Source of the DNA: Pirellulales bacterium
GTDB lineage: Bacteria > Planctomycetota > Planctomycetia > Pirellulales > JALHLM01
Assembly (NCBI GenBank): GCA_022844585.1
Contig: JALHLM010000414.1
Location: forward strand, 1-5,607
Direction of reading: 5' to 3'
DNA: 5,607 bases
A program made the translations under genes and the position numbers. How positions within the stretch are numbered: position 1 is the stretch's first letter; every line of letters begins with the position of its first letter. Shown piece after piece: positions 1-5,488 of this stretch. The notes under the pieces are model-generated. The model searched no databases. It saw nothing but the letters and a program-made list of their open reading frames with translations, and was not told the DNA's origin.

Positions 1-51
1 GCCAAGCCGACCTACGACGCCAATGCGCCGAGCTGGTTCACGGTTACCTAA
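1..51 (+). CDS. 3' end of an upstream gene, possibly the major tail protein (partial)
   Basis: The first 16 codons of the window read AKPTYDANAPSWFTVT and end in TAA at 49-51. The gene starts before the window. Nothing in this short tail identifies a family. The only argument for a role is position: in siphophage-type clusters the gene immediately before the tail assembly chaperones and tape measure is normally the major tail (tube) protein. The next gene's ribosome binding site follows directly, with only 12 bases between this stop and the ATG at 64, so it appears to belong to the same operon. The frame could be coincidental, but its good spacing to the next gene and matching codon use favour a real gene end. 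Confidence 0.6.
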   Translation, partial: AKPTYDANAPSWFTVT

Positions 52-53
52 TC

Positions 54-60
54 GGAGGAA
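54..60 (+). promoter_or_regulatory. Shine-Dalgarno sequence GGAGGAA of the first chaperone gene
   Basis: GGAGG lies at 54-58. It leaves 2 bases to the GTG at 61 but 5 bases to the ATG at 64, so ATG 64 is the better start. The site sits immediately after the upstream stop codon, which suggests translation of the two genes is linked. Confidence 0.7.
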
Positions 61-63
61 GTG

Positions 64-519
64 ATGCCGAGTTTTCGTGATGCCGCTGGCAAGACCTGGG
101 AAGTGCGAGTCGATGTGGCCGCCGTGAAGCGGGCGCTCGACTTGGCGAATGTCGATCTACGGGTGATCGAGTCGGGGAAGACGCTCGCCGAGTTGGCACT
201 CGATCCGGTCAAGCTGGTCGATACGCTCTATGCGATCGTGAAACCGCAAGTCGATGCCGCGGGGCTGTCGGACGAGCAGTTCGCCGGACTCTTCGCGGGA
301 GACGTGCTGGAGCAAGCGGCTACGGCCCTGATCGACGGGATCATCGATTTTTTCCCCGCGAGCCAGCGCAGGGCGCTAACAAAACTGCGCACGGCGATCG
401 ATCGGGGGACAGCGAAGGTGTTCTCGCTGGCGGAAGCGGAGCTGAACCCCGATACGATCGAGAGCGAAATCGAAAACCGCTTTCGCCAGTTGAGCAAGCC
501 GAACTCGTCGACCGGTTGA
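64..519 (+). CDS. Putative phage tail assembly chaperone, G-like (151 aa)
   Basis: This is an acidic, mostly alpha-helical protein of 151 residues with no cysteine. It starts with a short beta-like stretch (FRDAAGKTWEVRVDVAAVKR, residues 4-23), which resembles the opening of phage proteins that precede the tape measure gene. Helices follow around residues 41-61 and 69-96, with the segment ALIDGIIDFFPASQRRAL at about 88-105. It lies just upstream of a second overlapping frame and the tape measure gene, which is the place of gpG/gpGT-type chaperones. Those proteins bind the tape measure during tail assembly and are absent from the finished virion. The start is ATG 64, chosen over GTG 61 because of the GGAGG spacing. 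The last 13 or so residues (RQLSKPNSSTG region) look less structured than the overlapping frame, which suggests that some ribosomes shift frame near the end. The role rests on context and overall character, not on a diagnostic motif. Confidence 0.65.
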   Translation: MPSFRDAAGKTWEVRVDVAAVKRALDLANVDLRVIESGKTLAELALDPVKLVDTLYAIVKPQVDAAGLSDEQFAGLFAGDVLEQAATALIDGIIDFFPASQRRALTKLRTAIDRGTAKVFSLAEAELNPDTIESEIENRFRQLSKPNSSTG

Positions 520-815
520 TCTGGGAAGCGGCCGGGATCGTCGGCGTCGCCCCGTGGTCATTCACGCTCGCCGAGTTGGTGCGGATGTGCGAGGCCCGCG
601 AGATCTCCGAGTGGAATCGCACCGTGCAGCTGTCCGTGATTCTGGCGAACGCCTGGCGCGACGAGAAGAAGCGCCGCAAGCCGTTCACCGCTGTGGACTT
701 TCACCCCTACCGCGATCGTTTGCAGTTGCCGGAGCGCCCCAAGGTGGATGACGTGGCCGAGGATCTGTCGATCTTGAAGCACCTATTCGTGGACCGAGGA
801 CTCAACAGTGGCTGA
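516..815 (+). CDS. Second tail assembly chaperone frame, T-like; TTG start or -1 frameshift extension (up to 99 aa)
   Basis: The frame begins at best with TTG 516, which overlaps the preceding TGA by four bases, and ends at 815. The protein is helical and basic in the middle. It carries PWSFTLAELVRMCEARE (residues 13-29 of the TTG version), then a W-containing helix (SEWNRTVQLSVILANAWRD, 31-49), then KPFTAVDFHPYRDRL (55-69). This layout (an aromatic-plus-'TLAEL' helix, a long helix with W, then a 'DFHPY'-like loop) resembles small phage tail assembly proteins encoded just before tape measure genes. No Shine-Dalgarno sequence precedes TTG 516, and the same frame is open upstream back to 81. 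Its upstream reading (PVEQAELVDRL, 486-518) joins smoothly to LIWEAAGI. It may therefore be made mainly as a -1 frameshift fusion with the previous gene, of about 250 residues if the shift is near 477. It ends 8 bases inside the tape measure gene. Confidence 0.65.
   Translation: MIWEAAGIVGVAPWSFTLAELVRMCEAREISEWNRTVQLSVILANAWRDEKKRRKPFTAVDFHPYRDRLQLPERPKVDDVAEDLSILKHLFVDRGLNSG
796..800 (+). promoter_or_regulatory. Shine-Dalgarno sequence GAGGA supporting the GTG start of the tape measure gene
   Basis: GAGGA at 796-800 is 7 bases from GTG 808. It lies inside the end of the preceding frame, whose stop (813-815) falls within the tape measure gene, so the two are probably translationally coupled. 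It favours the non-ATG start at 808. Confidence 0.6.
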
Positions 816-2739
816 ATCCAACGCGATCCGCGCCGGTCGAGCCTTCGTCGAGATCTTCGCCGAGGACTCGCAGCTACAACGCGTGCTCGCGCGCGTGAGC
901 GTACGGATGACGTCCTTCGGCCAAGGACTCGCCAAGATCGGCGCGGGACTTACGGGCGTTGGCACCGCGATCGTGACACCGTTCCTGACCGCCGCCAAGG
1001 TGTTCGCGGATGTCGGCAGCGAGTTAGTCGACATGAGCCAGCGTACCGGCGCTTCCGTGGAGGCACTTTCGGCACTGGCGTTTGCTGCTGACCAGACCGG
1101 CACTTCGCTTTCGAGCCTGGAGACTGGCATCAAGTTTCTGCAGAAGAATCTCGTTGCGGCAGCGGACGGTTCGGCGGAGGCACAGGAATCGTTTGCCAAG
1201 CTTGGCGTCTCACTCGCCGACCTCCAAGGCCTCGCTCCCGACGAACAGTTCGCCCGCATCGCCAGTGGCATCGCAGCGATTGAAGATCCGGCCCAGCGCA
1301 CTGCCGCCGTGCTCCGAGTCTTTGGTCGTTCCGGCACCGAGCTATTACCGCTACTTTCGAACGGTGCGGAAGGGATTCGAATGCTGCGAGAGGAAGCCCG
1401 CCGACTCGGACTCTCGATGAGCACCGAAGATGCGCAGGCCGCCGAGGCGTTTGGCGATTCGCTCGCAACCGTCCTCGCGGTAGGTCGGCGCATCGCAGTC
1501 GCCATCGGCAGCGCCGTCGCCCCGGCGCTCAATGAATTCGCCCAGGCGGCTGCCAGGATCGGCGCGACCGTGATTCGCTGGTCGGAAGGCAACCGCGAAC
1601 TGCTGGCCACGATTTTCAAGGTCGGTGTGGGGCTCACAGTGGCCGGTGCAACCATCGTCGCGATCGGTTCGGCCATCGCCGGCGCTGGTGCGGTGATCGG
1701 CGCTCTGGGCTCCGGGCTCGTTCTGATCGGCACCGTTGCCGCCGCCATCGTCTCCCCGCTTGGGCTGGCGGTAACGGCCATCGCAGCGCTCGGGGCGGCG
1801 GCCATTCAATATACTGAAAGCGGCCAGGCTGCTTTCGTAGCGGTTCGCGACGCCGTTTCGGCCTTCGCCAGCCGCATGGTCGAATCGTTCCAGGCGGTCG
1901 GGGACGCCTTGGCCGCCGGCGACATCGCCCTGGCCGTGCGCGTGCTCTGGCTCACGATTCAGTCCGAATTCACGCGCGGCGTCGTGTTCCTGAAAACGGA
2001 ATGGGCTGAGTTCAAGGACGCGTTTCTCGCGCTCTGGACCGAGGCCGTGTTCGGCCTGGCCCGGCTGGCCACCGAAGGATTTGCCGGCGTACAGGAGATC
2101 TGGGCCGATGTCACTACTGGAATGACGGCCGCCTGGGGGCTGTTCACATCATTTGTGACCGACGCTTGGCTTACGGCGCAAGGCGCGCTGGCCAAGGGCA
2201 TCGTCTACGTCCAGTCGCTTTTCGACGACACGTTCGAACTGGCAGAAGCCCTCGCCAACGTGGAGCAAGAAATCGGTGCGAAGCAGGCGGCGAGCCAGCA
2301 GCAACTGGCGGGCGTCCTGGCCGAAGCCGCCACGAATCGGGCTGCTCGTCAGCAAGAGATTGACCAAGGCCGCGAAGGAACACTCTCCGAGATCGAAGCG
2401 GAACGCCAGCGCCAGCACGTTGCGAACCGCCGCGCGATTGACGAAGAAATCGCAGCAGCCGAACGAGAATTGGCCGAAGCCCAAACCTCGCTCGCGTCCG
2501 CCCGCGAGGAAGCCACACGTCGTCGTAGCGAGATTGCCGAACAGGCCACGGCCCGCGCCGCTCGAACCGAATCAGGCGTCGAGGCGGCCAGCGAACGCAT
2601 GAGCGCCGCCGGCACCGTGAATCCCTTCGCCGTACGCGGACTCGGGTTCAACGACGAGCTCACGAAGGCCGCCAAAGACACGGCCAAGCACACCGGCGAC
2701 CTGGCCCGTCGCGTCGGCCCAGTCGTCTTCGGCTTCTGA
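808..2739 (+). CDS. Phage tail tape measure protein, TP901/minor tail family-like (643 aa)
   Basis: This protein sets tail length, scaffolds tube assembly, and is usually ejected ahead of the DNA. The N-terminal part (about 25-75) has the repeating amphipathic, glycine-rich pattern 'FGQGLAKIGAGLTGVGTAIVTPF'-like. Next comes DVGSELVDMSQRTGASVEALSAL (68-90, quoted in part), then LAFAADQTGTSLSSLE, a helix with FLQKNL, and LAPDEQFARIASGIAAIEDP (142-161), VFGRSGTELLPLL (171-183). That succession is typical of TP901-type tape measure proteins. Residues about 263-335 are a long Gly/Ala/Val/Ile-rich hydrophobic stretch with several possible membrane-spanning segments. Residues about 475-600 are rich in A, E, Q and R and should form a coiled coil. 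There are no cysteines. I see no lysozyme, transglycosylase or peptidase motif. At 643 residues it is short; by the usual rule of about 1.5 angstrom per residue the tail would be near 95 nm. It starts with GTG. Confidence 0.93.
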   Translation: MAESNAIRAGRAFVEIFAEDSQLQRVLARVSVRMTSFGQGLAKIGAGLTGVGTAIVTPFLTAAKVFADVGSELVDMSQRTGASVEALSALAFAADQTGTSLSSLETGIKFLQKNLVAAADGSAEAQESFAKLGVSLADLQGLAPDEQFARIASGIAAIEDPAQRTAAVLRVFGRSGTELLPLLSNGAEGIRMLREEARRLGLSMSTEDAQAAEAFGDSLATVLAVGRRIAVAIGSAVAPALNEFAQAAARIGATVIRWSEGNRELLATIFKVGVGLTVAGATIVAIGSAIAGAGAVIGALGSGLVLIGTVAAAIVSPLGLAVTAIAALGAAAIQYTESGQAAFVAVRDAVSAFASRMVESFQAVGDALAAGDIALAVRVLWLTIQSEFTRGVVFLKTEWAEFKDAFLALWTEAVFGLARLATEGFAGVQEIWADVTTGMTAAWGLFTSFVTDAWLTAQGALAKGIVYVQSLFDDTFELAEALANVEQEIGAKQAASQQQLAGVLAEAATNRAARQQEIDQGREGTLSEIEAERQRQHVANRRAIDEEIAAAERELAEAQTSLASAREEATRRRSEIAEQATARAARTESGVEAASERMSAAGTVNPFAVRGLGFNDELTKAAKDTAKHTGDLARRVGPVVFGF

Positions 2740-2751
2740 GGGACCTTACTG

Positions 2752-3570
2752 ATGGCCACCGTTGCCGAGGACTTTTTCTCCCGCCGCCAGAACTTCGGCG
2801 AGAACCCATCCGCCGAACTCATTTACTACGCGTTCGATGAGGACGACGAACTCGTCGCTCGCGCGGCGATTCTCGCGGCGCTGCCTTCCACGTACGCGGG
2901 CCTCCTACCGCAAGCCCTCGACCTCGAACCGGTCGGTCGCCATCAGGACAAACGCGTCTTCCGGGGCACCGCCCGCTACGGTCCGCTGACAAGCTCGATC
3001 TCCAGCTCAGGTGATCCGACGCCGAGCTTTGCCTTCGAGTTCGGCGGACAGTCGGCGCGGATTCAGCAATCGCTATCGACCGTCACCTCGTATGCGCCCT
3101 CCGGCCTCGTCGCGCCGGACTTCAAAGGCGCGATTAACGTCACCAGCGACGGCGTCGAAGGCGTCGAGATCGAAGTGCCCACGTTCAGCTTCTCGCTCAC
3201 CAAGTACGTGGCCATCGCCGATTTCACGAGCGCCTATCAGCTGACGATCGCCGGACTGACCAAGAAGACCAACAACGCCACGTTCCGCGGGTTCGTCGCC
3301 AAGGAGGTTCGCTTCGACGGTGCATCGGGACGCGGCCAGGGCCAGGAAATGGTCGAAATCGTCTTTCGCTTCTCGGTCAGCCCACGGGCCACCGGTCTCG
3401 TGGTCGGCGACATCACCGGCATCACCAAAGACGGTTGGGATTACCTCTGGGTCTACTATGAAGAGGCCGAAGACAACACAGCGAAACAACTCGTGCGTCG
3501 CCCGCGAGCTGTCTACGTCGAGCAAATCTATCAGACAGGTGATTTCGCCGGCCTCGGTGTGGGGAGTTAG
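2752..3570 (+). CDS. Putative tail tip or baseplate structural protein, uncharacterised family (272 aa)
   Basis: ATG 2752 is preceded by GAGGGA (2738-2743, overlapping the tape measure stop) with 8 bases of spacing. The protein has no cysteine, no signal peptide and no membrane segment. Residues 20-60 (SAELIYYAFDEDDELVARAA and following) look like a small alpha/beta unit. Residues 68-215 are mostly predicted beta strands, with many S/T/G turns and alternating hydrophobics. The C-terminal third holds the striking aromatic segment DGWDYLWVYYEEAEDN (227-242), followed by LVRRPRAVYVEQIYQTGDFAGLG (247-269, in part). I recall this ending from uncharacterised proteins in planctomycete phage-like clusters, but know no assigned function. 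The gene directly after a tape measure is usually a distal tail or baseplate hub component, and the beta-rich character fits that. The role is inferred from position; that this is a real, expressed gene is very likely. Confidence 0.6.
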   Translation: MATVAEDFFSRRQNFGENPSAELIYYAFDEDDELVARAAILAALPSTYAGLLPQALDLEPVGRHQDKRVFRGTARYGPLTSSISSSGDPTPSFAFEFGGQSARIQQSLSTVTSYAPSGLVAPDFKGAINVTSDGVEGVEIEVPTFSFSLTKYVAIADFTSAYQLTIAGLTKKTNNATFRGFVAKEVRFDGASGRGQGQEMVEIVFRFSVSPRATGLVVGDITGITKDGWDYLWVYYEEAEDNTAKQLVRRPRAVYVEQIYQTGDFAGLGVGS

Positions 3571-3572
3571 TC

Positions 3573-4370
3573 ATGCCGGGTGATCCGTTGGCCTTCGTCC
3601 GCGCCGGGCAGGCCGTCGACTTCTCGGCGTCGACGCACAACGCCTTCGTCGAAGCGGCACGCTTCGCCAGCACGCGCAAAAACGGCGGCCGTTTCCAACC
3701 GCTCGAAGTCGCCGAGCGCGGCATCGTGATTCCGGTGCGGAACGATTCCGGATCGGACCGGAATCGCTTCGATGTGCTGGCGCACGACGGGGCCGTCTTC
3801 GCATCCGGAGACAACCTGCCGCAGTTCAAGTCGCGCCCGGCGCTCGCGGGAGTCGTACCAGCCTATCCCGCCCACTACGGCCGCTTCGTGGTGCTGCAGG
3901 AGCCAGTGAAAAGCGGTCGCCTCGGATTGGCCATGGTCACCGGCGTGACTGCCGTTCAACTCAATCTCGCTGATAGCGACGCCGTGAACGGTCACGATTG
4001 GGCCGATATCGACGACGGCCAGGCGGGGCGACTCAAAAGCGACGCAACTGGCGCGGCGCGCATCCTCGAAAAGCCGACATCGAGCGGCGTTGGCTGGGGA
4101 CTCGTGCTCCTCGGCACTCACGGCGTGGGCGCTCTCCTGTGTCGCACGCCCGGTGGCGGAATCCCCGCGTCGAGCGGTACTGGCTTCCCCTACACGCCAG
4201 GGAGCGCCTCGTGCGATGTCTGTGCCTGGAGCGGTTCCACGCTCGTCGACGCCGGCTGGAATCTCGCCGTCTACAACACCTCGCGCACGCCGATCTCAGG
4301 CAACGAACTGATCCAAGTCAAGTTCGTCGGCGGTCGTGCGGTCAGCGACTTCGAAGATTGCACGCCTTGA
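3573..4370 (+). CDS. Phage-associated protein of unknown function, probable tail-tip or virion component (265 aa)
   Basis: ATG 3573 has GGGGAG at 3561-3566 (6-base spacing) and lies 2 bases after the previous stop. Residues 8-30 (FVRAGQAVDFSASTHNAFVEAA) form a recognisable opening that I associate with conserved proteins in planctomycete phage-like loci. Residues 41-185 alternate hydrophobic and small residues and look beta-rich (for example GIVIPVRNDSG 50-60, YGRFVVLQEPV 102-112, GWGLVLLGTHGVG 174-186). A glycine/proline/serine linker at about 193-213 separates a small C-terminal domain with CDVC (214-217), LAVYNTS (231-237), IQVKFVGG (247-254) and DFEDC (259-263). The four cysteines are at 190, 214, 217 and 263. 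Position between a tail protein and a fibre-like gene suggests a tail-tip or fibre-attachment role. I know of no proven function. The end is 10 bases before the next ATG. Confidence 0.5.
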   Translation: MPGDPLAFVRAGQAVDFSASTHNAFVEAARFASTRKNGGRFQPLEVAERGIVIPVRNDSGSDRNRFDVLAHDGAVFASGDNLPQFKSRPALAGVVPAYPAHYGRFVVLQEPVKSGRLGLAMVTGVTAVQLNLADSDAVNGHDWADIDDGQAGRLKSDATGAARILEKPTSSGVGWGLVLLGTHGVGALLCRTPGGGIPASSGTGFPYTPGSASCDVCAWSGSTLVDAGWNLAVYNTSRTPISGNELIQVKFVGGRAVSDFEDCTP

Positions 4371-4373
4371 GGA
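4368..4373 (+). promoter_or_regulatory. Shine-Dalgarno sequence TGAGGA that fixes the start of the cysteine-rich gene at 4381
   Basis: TGAGGA overlaps the previous gene's stop codon (4368-4370) and is 7 bases from ATG 4381. The frame is open further upstream, to a GTG at 4336. That longer start would overlap the previous gene by 35 bases and has no comparable site, so ATG 4381 is preferred. Confidence 0.7.
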
Positions 4374-4380
4374 ACGAGCG

Positions 4381-5481
4381 ATGGGAAAACGCAACAATCC
4401 CGGCTGCAACGACTGCTGCGGTCCCGGCGGTGGCCTCGATCCCGAATGCTACTTCGCCGCCGACAACTTCAATCGTCCGGATGACACCGACCTTGGCAGC
4501 GAGTGGGAAGAAATCTCGGGCTCGTGGGAAACTCTCGGCAACGTGCTCCACGGTTCAGGCACGGTGCTGGCGACAACGCCGTCGCCCACCGGTTCGTCAA
4601 TGCACGTCACGGTGAAGGTGAAGGGTACGGGCAGTGTAACGATTCTCTTGGCCGCCGATGAAGATGCCACGAGCTACATCTCCGCGACGCTCACGTTCGG
4701 CGAGGAAGGAACGCTCAACGTGAATCAAACCGGGGGCGAGGGTGATGGCGACAGTGTTGAGTTGGCGACGGAGGAAGACGTCTGGTACACGCTCACCGCC
4801 TGCTATAACGGCACCACGGCGCGGGCCTCCGTCGATGCCACATCAGTAACCGCCACGCTGAGCGGTATCTCCGGCGATCGCGCCGGCCTCAAAGCCTCGA
4901 CCACGAGCGACTTCGACGATTTCTTCGCCGCCGAAGTAAGCGAGAATTGTGCCCAGTGCTCGAGCGGCAGTGTGATCGGCACCACCGGCTGCGTGTTCTG
5001 CGCCGGCGGCGTGGTCGCCGAGTACTACCAGGTCGAAATCTCCGGCATGGCCGAGTTCGCCAACTGCCCCGACTGCGCGGCTCTCGACGGCGTTTATATC
5101 ATGGGGCCGATGCAGCAGATTCATATCGATGGCGATCCGGTGAATTGCTCGGACGGCATGCTCCTCGCCACGATCTGCGCCGACTCCGACGAGCCAGGTT
5201 GCTACGGCTTGATCGGGCTGCAGTTCTATCAGGCCGGCGGGGCATTCCACCTCTTGGTCAACTTGCAAAGTGGCGGCACACCCTGCGGGCAAGGCGGCGG
5301 CCAGCCCTCGATCGAATGGGAAATGGATTTCGCACCGAGCGCCCCCGACTGCCTCTTCCTGGACGAGTTTGGTGTTCCACAGCCGCGGTCGCTGACCTGG
5401 ATCACGAACGGCGTGCCGACGACCGAGCGTTGCGACGGCAGCGGTGCGACTTGTATCGTGATGGCAATTCCAGCCCCGTGA
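4381..5481 (+). CDS. Cysteine-rich jelly-roll (LamG/concanavalin-like) protein, putative tail fibre or adhesin (366 aa)
   Basis: The protein is acidic and has 18 cysteines. Residues 9-23 hold a cluster (C9, C12, C13, C23) in a Gly/Pro-rich lead. Residues about 26-186 look like a jelly-roll, glycan-binding-type domain: DNFNRPDDTDLGSEWEEISG (28-47), strands around 75-90 and 98-115, then VWYTLTACYNGTTARASVDA (134-153) and DRAGLKASTTSDFDDFF (166-182). This pattern resembles LamG/concanavalin-like modules common in Planctomycetes. Residues about 190-366 form a second, cysteine-rich module with CxxC pairs at 190/193, 204/207 and 229/232 and the signature YQVEISGMAEF...CPDCAALDGVYIM (216-241). Single cysteines follow at 256, 266, 274, 302, 324, 351 and 358. 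No signal peptide or membrane segment is visible, so it is probably carried on the particle and not secreted. Its place at the downstream end of the tail genes suggests host-surface binding. Zinc binding and disulfides are both possible. Confidence 0.6.
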   Translation: MGKRNNPGCNDCCGPGGGLDPECYFAADNFNRPDDTDLGSEWEEISGSWETLGNVLHGSGTVLATTPSPTGSSMHVTVKVKGTGSVTILLAADEDATSYISATLTFGEEGTLNVNQTGGEGDGDSVELATEEDVWYTLTACYNGTTARASVDATSVTATLSGISGDRAGLKASTTSDFDDFFAAEVSENCAQCSSGSVIGTTGCVFCAGGVVAEYYQVEISGMAEFANCPDCAALDGVYIMGPMQQIHIDGDPVNCSDGMLLATICADSDEPGCYGLIGLQFYQAGGAFHLLVNLQSGGTPCGQGGGQPSIEWEMDFAPSAPDCLFLDEFGVPQPRSLTWITNGVPTTERCDGSGATCIVMAIPAP

Positions 5482-5488
5482 GCACATT

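Noticed and set aside
61..63. GTG 61 as the start of the first chaperone gene
   Set aside because: It is only 2 bases from GGAGG, too close for efficient initiation. ATG 64, directly after it, has a 5-base spacing.
783..1805. A 340-codon open frame on the minus strand opposite the tape measure gene
   Set aside because: It is a shadow of GC-rich codon bias in the tape measure gene. Its product is a low-complexity A/S/P/T/R-rich sequence without domain character, and the plus-strand protein is clearly a tape measure.
3728..3765. Inverted repeat GATTCCGGT / ACCGGAATC (3728-3736 and 3757-3765), with an extra direct copy of GATTCCGG at 3744-3751
   Set aside because: It lies in the middle of a well-supported coding gene, has a 20-base loop and no following T-run, and the repeats are explained by similar codons for V-I-P-V and N-D-S-G. 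A chance arrangement is most likely, so it is not called as a terminator or operator.
4336..4380. Upstream extension of the cysteine-rich gene to GTG 4336
   Set aside because: It would overlap the previous gene by 35 bases and has no good ribosome site, while ATG 4381 has TGAGGA at 7 bases and begins with the Gly/Cys lead typical of the protein.
3998..4615. A 205-codon plus-strand frame overlapping the end of the 265-residue gene and the start of the cysteine-rich gene
   Set aside because: Its product is dominated by arginine, the usual result of reading a GC-rich gene out of frame, and it conflicts with two better-supported genes.
4843..5487. A 214-codon minus-strand open frame opposite the cysteine-rich gene
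   Set aside because: The plus-strand frame has a Shine-Dalgarno sequence, operon spacing and recognisable domain patterns. The minus-strand product is rich in A, G, V and H with no motif, as expected of a shadow frame.
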